Source: Microbotryomycetes sp. JL201
Taxonomy: Eukaryota; Basidiomycota; Microbotryomycetes
DNA: 64,000 bases
Reading direction: 5' to 3'
Assembly (NCBI GenBank): GCA_033819885.1
Contig: JAQYUZ010000005.1
Coordinates: forward strand, 372,001-436,000
Positions 9,622-21,211 of this stretch are shown in pieces (the stretch's first letter is position 1; every line of letters begins with the position of its first letter). The notes beneath the pieces were generated by a model. It had not been told where the DNA came from, ran no database searches, and saw nothing but the letters and a program-made list of their open reading frames with translations. Both the position numbers and the translations under genes were made by a program.

Positions 9622-12180
9622 ATGGCGCCAGCCGTGAGTGCGGCCGTCGACGGCGCGACATATGTTCAAGCCCTCGCGAACTACATCAAACAGCACGAAC
9701 GCAAGCTCGCAGACTTTGTCAATCACCAGTACGCCAACAGAAAGCACACGTCGGCGCCGTCATGGACGAGCATCTTGACGCTCGGCATCGCCGCATCCGG
9801 CTCGTCTCCGGCCTCGACCTCTTCACCAGCTCAGGCGGGCACAACAGGGCCGAAACAACTGCCGCTCGTCTTGCGCTTTGATCCTCACCATTTGTACTAC
9901 ATGCTGCTCAGATTTGACGAGCTCGGAATCCCCAAGTTGGGCCCGCTAAGCTCGAAAGTTGACGGTGGTCACGCCAGACCGATGACGCTGCACCAGCATA
10001 CGGACATGCCTCACGCTGGGCGCCGATCGCTAGCCCCAGACTCGGACACAATGTCGTTCACTTCTGGGTTCAGCTCGTTCTCGATAGGCTCAGGATGGTG
10101 GGGAACGTCAACCCTCCGAATAGACGAGGCCACGAACGTCAAATACCTGTACTCGAGCTGTACGAAACTCCCTGCACTCAGGTTGTCGCCATTCACGTTT
10201 CCGCTTCCGTCATCAGCATCCTCAAAGAGCTCAAAGACGGCCGCACTCTCGAAAGCTGTTGAAGGATTTGAAGATTGTCCGCCACCCGACACGGCCGTGC
10301 CACTATACGCTTTCAGGAATCTGTCCAGTCTCGTCTTGGACGACCTTGACCCTCGCGCATTTGTTGGCTGGGACGTGCTCAGCGTGCAACTGCGCAGCCT
10401 CGAGGTTCACAACAGCGGCATCGAAGACGTTGGCGAACTTCTTTGTGACGTTGTCGTCGAGGACGCCGAAATGAGACAATTTGGGACAGAGGTCCTCGGC
10501 CGGGAACGCAAGAGAAGACAACGTGGGATCACAGACGTGTACGATGATGACCATACACCCGAGCACGAACGAGATTCGGGATCCAGTCCGTCCTCGCTCT
10601 ATCCCATCCCGCCATCGTCAGCATGGTCTCAACTCCGACACTTGTCATTGTCCAACAACGCTCTCACCTTTGTTCCCTCGCCACCACTTACTCACCTAAG
10701 TGTACTCACGTCTCTCGACCTGTCTTCGAACCTTCTGATTTCTATCCCGACCGGCCTCGATTCGCTCCACTCTCTCCGGTCACTCAACTTGTCAGACAAC
10801 ATGATTGAATCACTTGTCGGGATCCACAAAACGTTAGGCAACGTTCAAGTTGTCAACTTGTCCAAAAACAGGTTGGACAATTTGTCTGGTCTGGATAGGT
10901 TATTTGCTCTTGAACGTTTGGATGTCAGGCATAACAGGCTTGCCGAAGCGCTTGAAGTGAGCAGGTTGAGCTCTTTGCCTTGCTTGAGAGAGGTATGGGT
11001 GAAAGGCAACCCATTCGCCAACGATCCTTCTTTGGGCGGAGAGGCCGGGTACAGGGTAAAATGTTTCAACTATTTCGCCAAAGAGGGTAAATTCGACGTC
11101 TTGTTGGATGGGACATCGCCTGGTATGACGGAGAAGAGGTCGATCGCGCAACCGCACAAACTGGACAATGGAAACAGCCCATTCTCAGGAGAAAATCGAG
11201 CGGATGGAGAGACGCTACTGGCCACGGCGGCGACATCAGCAAGTCGGGGCAGGCGCAGTGCTAGCGTCAATGTACTCTCTGGCAGTACAGACAAGTGGTC
11301 CGACGGCAAGACAAACGAACCCGTCGCGTCAGGTCGGACAAAAATCGTGGAGAGGCGGAGAATGGTCACGACGCCTCATGCGAACCCGGTTGTTCAGCCT
11401 GCAACGAGCAGCGACAAGCCAGTTGACAGTTGCGACGATGGACAACACGTTCCTGTCTTCAAACCAGTCCATAAATCCCGACAGCGTAAACCGCCGAGGC
11501 GCATCGTTGACCTTGACACCGACAGTGTCGCGCCCGCTTCCCGGTCAAAGATGCTAGGTGACGAGATGTTGAGCGATTCGTCCGACGGTCAAAGGCAAAC
11601 GAAAAGTTTGGTTGATGACGCTTTGAAATCGTCCGTCATTCAACACGACGATCAACACGATGTGGCCGATATCGTCGTCGTCGCTAGTCCTCAAAAGAGC
11701 TCGTCTGTCGGTCCGTTGGCTGCTCAGTCTTTGAACAACAAACGGGGAGACCGAGTTTCAGCGTCGTTGTACGAGAGCGGTAAACCTTTGACGGCGTCAG
11801 TTGATGCGAGTGGCAACGCCAGCAGCAGCGGAAACGAAGGTGAAGGGTTGAGGGGTCGGATTGAGAGGCTGAGGAACGAAGTTGGAGAAAGTTGGTTGAG
11901 CGTTTTGAACGAACGAGAGGCCGAATTGGAGAGGAAAAAGATGCGTCAGGTTGGTGAGACGCAGAACCGGGTGGATGCGGGGACGGACAAAGGTCTGGGC
12001 GAGAGCCTCGTCGCCGGTGTCGTTCCGTCTGAGCCTGAAGCACCGGCGCAAGAGGACCATGCGTCCACACTTGTCAAGCCAGAAGGAAATCCTGTCGAAC
12101 GGCCCGATCGAACCGACCCCGACATTCCGACTCAGTCGGTCAAAGTCGTCAAAAAGAAGCGCAAGGGCAAGAAAAAGTAG
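9622..12180 (+). CDS. Large leucine-rich-repeat protein, possibly STK11IP/LIP1-like
   Basis: An intronless frame of about 850 residues. The N-terminal 90 residues (YVQALANYIKQHERKLADF, then LRFDPHHLYYMLLRFDELGIP) resemble a conserved block I associate with fungal LRR proteins distantly like LKB1-interacting protein 1. Residues about 340-500 hold SDS22-type leucine-rich repeats (LRHLSLSNNALTFVP, LTSLDLSSNLLISIP, VVNLSKNRLDNLSGL, LERLDVRHNRL). An LRR cap with WVKGNPFA follows. The remaining C-terminal part is disordered and charged, with a heptad-like segment (LRGRIERLRNEVGESWLSVL) near the end and a basic tail VVKKKRKGKKK that could be a nuclear signal. I chose the ATG at 9622 over an upstream in-frame ATG at 9475 because homology-like sequence begins only there. 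Partner and location are unknown. Confidence 0.8.
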   Translation: MAPAVSAAVDGATYVQALANYIKQHERKLADFVNHQYANRKHTSAPSWTSILTLGIAASGSSPASTSSPAQAGTTGPKQLPLVLRFDPHHLYYMLLRFDELGIPKLGPLSSKVDGGHARPMTLHQHTDMPHAGRRSLAPDSDTMSFTSGFSSFSIGSGWWGTSTLRIDEATNVKYLYSSCTKLPALRLSPFTFPLPSSASSKSSKTAALSKAVEGFEDCPPPDTAVPLYAFRNLSSLVLDDLDPRAFVGWDVLSVQLRSLEVHNSGIEDVGELLCDVVVEDAEMRQFGTEVLGRERKRRQRGITDVYDDDHTPEHERDSGSSPSSLYPIPPSSAWSQLRHLSLSNNALTFVPSPPLTHLSVLTSLDLSSNLLISIPTGLDSLHSLRSLNLSDNMIESLVGIHKTLGNVQVVNLSKNRLDNLSGLDRLFALERLDVRHNRLAEALEVSRLSSLPCLREVWVKGNPFANDPSLGGEAGYRVKCFNYFAKEGKFDVLLDGTSPGMTEKRSIAQPHKLDNGNSPFSGENRADGETLLATAATSASRGRRSASVNVLSGSTDKWSDGKTNEPVASGRTKIVERRRMVTTPHANPVVQPATSSDKPVDSCDDGQHVPVFKPVHKSRQRKPPRRIVDLDTDSVAPASRSKMLGDEMLSDSSDGQRQTKSLVDDALKSSVIQHDDQHDVADIVVVASPQKSSSVGPLAAQSLNNKRGDRVSASLYESGKPLTASVDASGNASSSGNEGEGLRGRIERLRNEVGESWLSVLNEREAELERKKMRQVGETQNRVDAGTDKGLGESLVAGVVPSEPEAPAQEDHASTLVKPEGNPVERPDRTDPDIPTQSVKVVKKKRKGKKK

Positions 12181-12500
12181 CTTGTTGGTGTTTTAGGTAT
12201 CCAAAGCCTCGTATTGTTGAGAAACGTTTCGGTGCTTGTTGTTGTACAACAGATCCTGGATTCGAACTTGACAAACCGTCTTCTTGTCAAGGAAAACACC
12301 GTGTTTGCGTCTGTACGACTGCGATATGATTCCAGCGGCTGCAAGGTGACACACCTCGAACTTATTTCCTCCATCAACAGTGGAAGACTTTCGATTCCGG
12401 GGGCAAAGACCCGCACGCCAGAGTGGAGAGTGGCTACGCGACGATAAACTACAACAGTCTCAGAACGGGCATAGAGAAAACTAAAAATGTTGTGGCGAGT
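12181..12500. other. Convergent 3' region without a gene
   Basis: 320 bp between the stop codons of the LRR gene and TIM17. The short frames here show no homology or exon-like structure; this is probably 3' UTR of both genes. Confidence 0.5.
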
Positions 12501-13605
12501 CTATGCGGACAAAGTTGCAGGTGCAGACGGAGGTGGGGGTGCCTGTTGCTGCAAAGATAGGTACGCGATCAGTCTCGACGCGCTGCCGCCCGTGTGCCGC
12601 GACATATTACTCACCTCTGGTAACTGGTGGTGTGTAAGGAGCGTGCACGTCAGCAAGGAGAGGCAGCTAGAGCATATTTAAACGCAGCAAGCTTACGAGT
12701 GGTGACACTGGCTTGTTTGTTTCCGCAAAGAGCCGGCCGACCAAGACTCCAACGCCCTCAAACACGCCGAGCAAGATACCGCAACCGATGGCTGATCCGA
12801 GCATGCCCTTTGGGCCGGCTTTTTGTCGGAACGTGAGTCAGTATTCGAGCCAATGACGTTTGTGCAACTCGTGAAAGCGACGTACTTCGAACGGCCAAGG
12901 TGCCGCCAGTCAAAAAGCCCGAGATGATGGCGTTGTAAGGGTCCTCTTTTTGCCTGTAACCTTTGACTGCGCAATCAAACGTCGAAAACAGGCCGCCCCA
13001 GACGCCAAAGTTGCCACCGACGACGGGTGCGCGAGCCTTGATGGCACTGATCGAGCCGAGCAGCTTGTCGCCGCGAGGAGAGTTGCGCGCGCCTTTGATA
13101 CCGTGCCAGACTGTTCCGCCGATAGCTCCCATGGCGACTGCGCGTGAATGCAAAAGTGTCAGGCAAAGTCGTGCGACGAAGTCGGAGCTGCCGATTCAGG
13201 TCGACCGGGTTGTCCAGCATAGAGATTGACACTCACAAGCACCGCCAAAATCATTCAAAATCACCCATGGGCTGTTTCAGATGATTTCCGTCAGCCACAG
13301 CCCAAGTACAAACTTGTCGGCGCAAGTCGCCAGCGTCCGCACGCGTTTGTCCGCTGGTTTCTCAGCGAGCAACGCCAGAGCGGGCAACGCGCACCATCAG
13401 CAGGCTATTTGAAGCTTACCAAGGGTCTCGGGTGTGGTCGCTGTGTCGATTGAGGACAGCACAAACCGTGCGTCAGCGATCGGCGCGCGGCAAAAAAAGG
13501 GCAACACGCTAGGCGGAGGTAGCAAGCATGTGACAGGGCTCGGTTCGAGCACTACAGGCCAGCTCAGAGCGGTACCTTGTCGCGGGCTACTCACTGTCGA
13601 GACAT
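12501..13605 (-). CDS. TIM17: Mitochondrial inner membrane translocase subunit TIM17
   Basis: Core subunit of the TIM23 presequence translocase, which imports matrix and inner-membrane proteins. Six short exons join without conflict. The protein starts [20 protein letters not shown], then [107 protein letters not shown], and a proline-rich tail ending ATLSA. The four hydrophobic segments with GxxxG-type glycines are typical of the Tim17/22/23 family, and the conserved Cys pair of TIM17 (C in DPC and C in FDCA) is present. Start and stop are each supported by the splice chain. The length of about 160 residues is standard. Confidence 0.95.
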
Positions 13606-13838
13606 GGGCGAGCGGATCGGGTTGGAGAGGCGGTCGCGTCTTTTTCAAAAAGCCTTTACAATCAACTAATAAATTCAGGACTTTCTGACAACAGATCTCT
13701 AAGAGCACTAGACGATAATTAAAAACTTTCCGGCACCACACCGCAGACCAGACTGTACACAAACAACGAAATAAACCCAAAGCCTAATGTCCACATCGAA
13801 ATGTGCGAGAGTGGGGGACAAAAGAGGGCGCTGACGAA

Positions 13839-16800
13839 TCAAGGGCGCGCGCCGCCGAATGGCGCCGCCAAATGTCTCGACGAATGAACAGGCTGCGTGC
13901 GATGGTGAGCAGGCCCTCCGGAAGCAGGTGGCGGCGGTTGCTCAGGCGATGAGCTACTAGAGACTCCGTAGGGCTGCAACGGTGACCCGTTTGCACTGGT
14001 CTGAGCCGCATTCGTGCCAGGGTCGATCCGGCCCATGATGGCGGCATATCTCGTGAGCGCGAGCATGATCGACCGCGGATCCGTGCGCACAGCCTGTCCG
14101 AGTGCAGATAAAATCTCTGTGAACGGTCCAAGCTGGTGCAAAACGAGCGTAGACAAGACGTTCTCGACGCGCTGCAAGTAGCCCTCGAGCAGCGCAACAA
14201 GCTCGTCATCCGAAGAATCCGGTCGAATCGGGTACGCCAACGTCGTTGGGTGCACGATCAACGTAGGGCCTCGTGCCAAAGTCATCTGTCCGCCGGCTTC
14301 GGACTGCTCGTATGCGAATCGCTGCTCCTCCCAGCTATTTCTGTGGACAATGGCGGCGGCAGCGGCTTCAAGCCGGTGCGTCACCCGGCCAAGGGCTTTG
14401 ACCATTGACACGTCAAGAATCTGAGAGCTCGGACTGTGTTCGGTAGGTCAGCGTCGCACTCGCCAGTTTCAGCAACGGCAACCGCAAAAGGACGTACTCG
14501 TAAATCTCCGCTTGCACAGCGTCTTGCTTGGCGCCCTCTGTTTTGATCCTCTCCTTCAATGCTTTTGGCCAAATGAGTGAGATCACTTCGGCCGTTTCGA
14601 GACCCTTGAGCTTGCGTTCGCCGAGTTCAGATATGCCAAAACCTAAGCGGCGCAACGCCAGGACATCCTGCTTCTCACTCGGATCGAGCCACTGCTCATC
14701 CTCGTCCGATTCCTCTTCGCTGTCGCCAGTGAGCGACGAAGGCTCGGGCTTGGACTCCATAACGACATCCTGAGAGGGACCAGGTGTCAGGACCAGATCA
14801 AGTGTGAGCAGTGCTTATAAGAAACACACCTGAATAATGTCAATGACGTCTTGGCTGCACGAGATCTGACCGCCTTCTGCAACGGCCGCGATCCTCGCCG
14901 ACCGGTTCACCATCGGACCAAAGTAGTCCATCCGTCGAGTGATCGGATCGGCTTCGCACACAGGCTGACCCCAGTGGATTCCCATCCTCACAGACAAGCC
15001 ACGATAGATGACTTGTCCGCGCGAGTCGACAATCTCTTTGCCCTCTTCAGAGTCTAAAATCTCTTGCGGCCAATCTTCCCGAAGCAACTCGAGTTGGACA
15101 GTCAAACACCAAAGAAGAGCTGATGGCACGGTCGGGAACGACACCATGAATGCGTCACCTTCAGTCTTGACCTCGTATCCGCCAATCGCTCGAAGTTGTC
15201 GACGCAAAAGCTGATTGTGCATCCTGATAGCGCTCTGCATACCTGGGTTGGACTCCCACAGCGCCGTAGAGTTGCGAATATCGGTAAACACGAGCGCGAC
15301 CATGCCGACAGGTGGAGCGACTTCTCGATCGAGCAAGTTGAGGTAACGCTCGCCAGCGCCTTCCTGTCCTCGCGCGGCTCGACCTGTCCGCAAACTGCCA
15401 AAGAATCCTTCGTCCTCGTGCGGATGGGGCATACCACGATGTGACGCCCTGTAGCCCTTCTTGGTTTTGTTGAACAAGTCTCCGACAGCCAGGACCATGA
15501 CCATGATGTTTTGCGTCGAGCCGTACGAAATGGCCAAATCGCGCAATTTTGCGGCGGCAGCCATCGGATCATTGCGTTCTGTCCGTGCGACATCTATGGC
15601 AGCCTGGTAAGACATGTGCTCCCACAAGCCACGGTTGGCGATGATGACAAACTCGTCCGTGTCTTGCAGCTCAAATTCTTCGACGTTGGGTGCGGCGTTG
15701 ATGGCAGGGAATACGTTGTAGAAACCAAATGACCGCGAAATGTCAACTTCATCATTAACGTACCCTCGATGCGAGATCCAACCTTCAGCCATTCGAATTC
15801 GCGCAATCTCGGCTGCATCGAACGGCTCGTGCCGCTTCGACAATAAGCGGTGATTGCCGCCCTTGCTCGATATGACGGCGAGCGCATTACCCGCATTGGC
15901 GACATAGATACGCTTTTTGCGTATGTACACGATGATGCCGGCCGCGCCGGTACGAACCGCGGCTGGCTGACGGCCCGTCATGCTGACGTCCGAGTCCTTG
16001 CGTCGTAGGTCCATGGCTGGTAGCAACATATTACCATAGTCGCGATTGATGTTGAGGAATGCCCGTCGAAGCGCGTCGCTCGTCACTTCGCCACTTTTTA
16101 GCCGAGACAGTTCGAGCGTGAAGATGGCCGTGAACGAATCTTGAAGGTACTTGACTAGCTTCGAGCCCGAGTTTTGACCTTTGTTAACGGCATCAAACAA
16201 GCCAAAGATGGCCTCGTCGTCCTTTGACCGGAAGCGTGGCACGACGATATCAATCAGCGAAAGGACGTCTTGTCGTTGTCCGAGTGTGTCGGCAATGCCG
16301 TAGCCCATGTCGTTGATCTCCGACAACGACGTTCGCACACGCCGGTCCTCGTTTTCATCGGGCACTGATGGTATCATGAGGGTCACGTCCATCAGGCCGA
16401 GCACGTGCAGCTTGGCGAGAGCACTGAAATCAGCCAAGTTGCGACGCTTGGCAGATCTCGGCAGGTTCGAAGTATCGTTCTGCTGGCCCGGCTTAATCTC
16501 TAGGCGTTTGTTGCCCGACAGATTCAGATAGCGCAACTCCAAGTTCCAATTCCTGAGCGAAAATGAACCGTTCAGTCACATCCGTCTGTCTGCGAGCGGT
16601 TGGAAACTGACCAATTCCAGTCATAGGGCCAATTGGCAATGTTGTACTTGAGGACATTACTGCCCACGTCGAGAGCGTACAGCTTCTTGATCTTGCCCAG
16701 CTCGGCAGGCAAAGTTTGCAGCTGTCCGCCAAAGCTCAGTGTCGGAATCGAGAAGCTAGAAACGTGAAAGGATGGCTCACCCTGTTTCCGTTAAGATAAA

Positions 16801-19800
16801 TGAGTCGGAGATTCACAAGGCGCTCCAAGTCATCAGGGGGCAGGCTCGTAAGTTTGTTGCCTGAGAGATACAGCTCTTCGAGCTGAGATAGCCGGAAGAG
16901 ACTGCGATTACGAAGTTGCTCAGCGGTGAACGTTGACCGTTGGTAGAAAAAAAGAAAGAACTGGACGCACCTCGATGACGGAATCTCGGACAGAGCGTTG
17001 AAGCTCAGATTGAGCGTGCGCAGCTCGGTCATGAGCGAAATTGGAGCAAAGACATCGTCCGTACACTGATTATCGCCCAAATATAGGCGTTGGAGACTGA
17101 GGGCCAACGGCGGTGCCAGCCTTCCAGACGACGTTGACGGCGCCTTTGTCGAGACTGACAGTTTCCTGCCGTCCAAATCGTCAAAGGCCCCGTCCATGCT
17201 GTTCGACAGTGGAGGATCAGGAAAGTCGTTGAGCAGATTTGAGCTGGCATTGAGTGATGAAAGCGCCGAGCAAAGCCAAATCGTCGCTGGCAACGTCGGA
17301 AGATTGTTGCCACTGACGGACAGAGTTTGTAGCCGCTGCAGCCGACCGATACTCGATGGCAAATCAGTCAACAAGTTGTTTTTGATGCTCAGATGTACGA
17401 GATTGACGAGCGTGCCAATGTTGTCCGGCAGCGTGCGGATCTGATTACTGTCGAGTACCAGATTTTCGACTGCTCCAAGATGATCAAACAGCTCAGTCGA
17501 CAGTGACGATAGCTTGGCAAATGACAAATTGAGCGAAGTCAACGATGAACCCGTGCCGTTGAGCGAGAACCTTGTAAGCGAGTTATTTGAGATGGACAGG
17601 ACGCGCATGTACTGCCAGGTACCGTCTAGGGCCGAGGCAGAGTTGTGCTCGCACCGAAGAACCTCGAGTGAGGCAGTTGCGCCAATCGGAGTCAGGTCCG
17701 AGATCGTGTTGCGCCGACAGTCGAGTTCTTTGAGCCGAGTAAGCTGCGTCAGAGATTGCGGCAGCGTCGTAATAGTGTTCGCCAACAGCACGAGTCGTTC
17801 AAGATTGATCAGCTTGCCGATCTCTTCTGGGACGGTCGTGATCGTATTGAAGGAGATGTCGAGCTCGACAAGGGACGTGATCTCGGGTACGACTTTGGGA
17901 ATAGAGTCGAACCGGTTGTTGCTGAGGTTTAGGTATTTGAGTGCCGTTAGCTCGGAAAAATACTCTGGCAGGTTCCAAAGTCTGTTGTTGTGGCATTTGA
18001 GCGACATGAGTTCCGTTAATTCGTCCAGCGCAATATGCTCGAGGTCGACGATATGGTTATTTGAAATGTCGAGTCGTGTGAGACTGTAGCACTCCTTGAT
18101 TGCCTGAGGTATCCTTTTGATGCCCATGTGCGAGAGTATGAGCTCTCTGAGCGAAGTGCACAATTGAACAAAGTCTGTCGGCAGGTCGAACGGCCGATTT
18201 TTGGACAAGTTGAGGCTGACAATCTCGTGCGCATGTCGATACAAGAAGATCGGGATCGTCTCAATACTTTGTCCAGACAAGTCGACAAATTCTAGCGATT
18301 CGCCGATGTCGTCCTCCTGTGCAGAGATAGATGAGGGCGGATTCCGCGAACCGTCAAGAGCAGACTCACAGTGAGGGAGACTGGGGCTTCCACTGGCTTG
18401 TAAATCAGGCGACACAAGTACGAATTGTCTTCTCTACCGAGCTCCTCGAGCTTGTCGAGATCAGAATATCCTGCCTGCTCGAATCTCCTCTTCGTGAGAA
18501 GCACAGGTTTCTCGTTGGCTGCAACTCGTCTCTCGGTACCTTTTTCGCGCAGATAAAGCGTTAAATTGGATTTTGAGGTAATTTGAAACCGTCTGGCCAA
18601 TATTGACGTGAGCTCTGATGCAGTGACGGTCAACGGAGCCGGAAGTGTCGAAAATGTCTGGTCAGGGCGGAATATGCGGATCATGAACTACGACAGGACA
18701 GGTCAGCGATATTTCCTTAAAGAGACGTTCAAATCCACATACAGCTTTCGAAGAGGCGCCCCTGGCGCCGTCAGACGTTCCAGGGCGGCCGGCCTTGGTA
18801 GAAGGTCGGCCGTTACTCGTTAATGGTCTTCGATCAACTGCTGACGCGGTTCCATCGACCTTCTCCCCAAACATCTTCAGCTGTGCCGCTCCTGGACTGA
18901 GTCCGTTCTCCGACTGCGTCTCTTCAGTCTCTGCATCCTCATTGTCGAGCAAGTCGCGATCTTCTTCTTCGTCGCTCGAATCAGCATCTGCGCCTCCTGC
19001 TTCAGCTTTGACGGCCCACGAATCGGGGGCCGTCCAAGCTCCTGCGAACATATTCTGGCCGGACTTTGCTTTTGAGGCGGCAGAGCCTGCAAAGCTTGCA
19101 CCCTGGCCGCCTCCTGCTGAATGGGTACCGCTCAAGCCACTCTGTTGCCGGTTGGCGGCAGCTGCGGCCAGCGCATTGAAACTCGTGACGCTGAGACCCG
19201 ACGCGGTTCGAATCATGCCCGGTCTCGGTGTGGTCGCACCAGACGGCATCACTGTCAAAGGACTGATCGACGACGTGCCTACTGTGAGATTGTTGCTTCC
19301 GCTGAAGGGATGGATGAGTGAACCATGTGAATGTGGAGAGAGACTTTGCCCTGTCGAACTTGCGGACGATACGATCGAATGCTGCCGATGATCGACGCCA
19401 TTATTTGTGACCCGACTGCCAGTGCCTGAAGCCGACCCCGTCTCCGAGCCAGACATGCCGCTCGGGTCGTATGAACCTCTTCGCGAGCCGCCACTGTGGG
19501 CCAATAACCGGTCTGCTGGCGTGATGTGGCTGACGTCCAGCGGATCGATTCTCGAGTTAATGGACGCGGCACGAGATAAATTGCCTCCGTCCTTTGACGG
19601 TATGACGGGCGTTCTGTTGGTGGATGACAGCGCGTTGAAATCAACGATACCCTCCATAGAGTTCAGATTGGTGTCGAGCGAGATTTCAGGATCGGCGGGA
19701 AACATGGACGTGCTGCGCTGAGTAGGCGTACCACGCATGGGAGCGGCGAATGACGAAGTCCGAACAGGCGTAGAAGGTTTTCTCACCTTGCGGCCACTTC

Positions 19801-20466
19801 GCGACCCGGGACTGGCAAATATTTGCTCTGCGTCGCCTCGAGCTTGCAGCTTCGGGGGCAATTGCGCACTTGCGAGCGCTGGAGGAGAAGCGGGAAAATC
19901 ACTCAGAGACCGAGAATCCGATGCGTACCCTGTTGGTACGAGACGTATCAGGACCGCCGGACGCATGAAGCGCTTTCGAGGCACTCACCATCGCTTTTGT
20001 CGTGCTTCGATGCTCGACTCTTGAACAGAGACAAACCAAATTTGCGTTTTTCTTTGCGTGGTGCAGGGGCGTCTGCAGGTCTGCTGAGCCCGTTCGACGA
20101 CTTGGCCCCGCGAAGAGGCGACTGCCTGGCATTGTGCTGTGCGTGTACCAAGTCAATGGAGGCTAGGGCGAGACATGCTGGACGTGTTCTCACGTCCGAT
20201 GTATCCTCGTTTGACCACTTTGCGGCACCCGAGTGCGATGGGCTAGCCTCGCCGAATTTCGTGCCCCAACCGTTCCAGTTTTCCAGGCCTGGCGCCTGCG
20301 AGCTGGATAGCCCAGCAGGGTAGGCGCTCGATTGCGAGCGGTTGTACAGCGTGTTGCTGCCGACCGTGCTCGGCCTCTTGGCTGGCGCCTGATCTATGCC
20401 GACACCAAGCATTTTGGCCTGTTTTGAGGTGCGAGGCACGATCGGCTCATCGTCAAAGTCGGCCAT
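13839..20466 (-). CDS. CYR1: Adenylate cyclase (RA-LRR-PP2C-cyclase)
   Basis: Membrane-associated enzyme making cAMP from ATP downstream of Ras and G-alpha, about 2,000 residues. Order: disordered N-terminus starting MADFDDEPIVPRTSKQAKML, with FGLSLFKSR near residue 160; a long Ser-rich stretch; a Ras-associating domain (MIRIFRPDQTFSTLP to LCRLIYKP, 18.4-18.7 kb); more than 15 leucine-rich repeats (16.5-18.3 kb); a PP2C-like domain (15.5-16.4 kb); and the class III catalytic domain with metal aspartates in FTDIRNST and KTEGDAF and the MDYFGPMVNRSARI block. The conserved C-terminal extension includes RRLGFGISELGERKLKGLE. Introns at 14.4 and 14.8 kb are fixed by conserved joins. Intron 16902-16970 is 69 nt with no stop, so its retention would add 23 residues. 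The symbol follows the yeast name; the Ustilago counterpart is uac1. Confidence 0.97.
16902..16970 (-). other. In-frame stopless intron in adenylate cyclase LRR region
   Basis: 69-nt segment (donor TCGAG|GTGCGT, acceptor aatcgcag). Removing it restores a regular leucine-rich repeat (LSEIPSSSLFRLSQLEELYL). It is a multiple of three and has no stop codon, so an unspliced transcript would stay open. Confidence 0.75.
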
Positions 20467-21211
20467 CGCGGTTCGAGTGAAGGTATTAGTGAGATGGTGA
20501 CGACGCTCCCCTTAGTGGGAACGGTATTTGTTTGGATGCACAGCTCGAAGTGGTGGCACCGTGGCTGTTGTGCTTGCGCGACAGTCGAGGAGTCGGGTTC
20601 GAGCGCCCTCTTCAGCGACCGCAGGCCTTGATATGTGGTGTTGCTACGCGGATGAGCGTGAGAGAGCGGATCTGAGGTGCTGCGTGGCCCCGAGGCGGAA
20701 GCGTCCCGCGCGCTTGTTGACGCGACGTAGCCTGTGCGTGCGCCGATGCTCCTAGCGCGGCGGGCTTGTTGACATGCGACGAGCTTTCGAGTGCTGCAGC
20801 TTGGAAAGGGAGATGTGCGAGAGGCGTGCTGGCGTCTGACGGGCCGTCGCTCGCGAGGTGGCTGAGCGCACGTCAAATAAGCCTGTGCTCCCGTCCTGAG
20901 GCAAAGTAGAGCACGTCGGCGTGTACCTGACGGCACACAGGCGGGACTTGTCAGGCGTGAGACTCGACGACAACCGCGAGGAGCGCTACACCAAACATCG
21001 ACCAGTCCTGTCCGCAGCAAGTTCGATCACTTTATCTGGAGTAAAAAAATGGAAAAAAAGGAAATAGATTCCGGTATGCGTGAGCAACACGACAGAGTCG
21101 GAGAAGGATTTGTTAAGTATGCAGGGTGCAGTGCTTACGCCACCCGACTTCTCGAGCGACTGAGCCCCACATCGGCCGAGCGAGAGCGTTCTGCTTTCTG
21201 GTGGCTGCGTC
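20467..21211. promoter_or_regulatory. Divergent intergenic region upstream of adenylate cyclase
   Basis: About 745 bp separate the adenylate cyclase start (minus) from the TMEM135-like gene (plus). An A-rich block lies near 21044-21062. No frame here has recognisable homology. It probably holds both promoters and long leaders. Confidence 0.5.

Noticed and set aside
15102-15593. Long minus-strand frame within the cyclase/PP2C region
   Set aside because: It is a shifted frame of the adenylate cyclase exon, which carries clear domains in its own frame.
17514-18089. 190-codon plus-strand frame antisense to adenylate cyclase
   Set aside because: It is a mirror of the leucine-rich-repeat coding strand, with biased composition and no homology.
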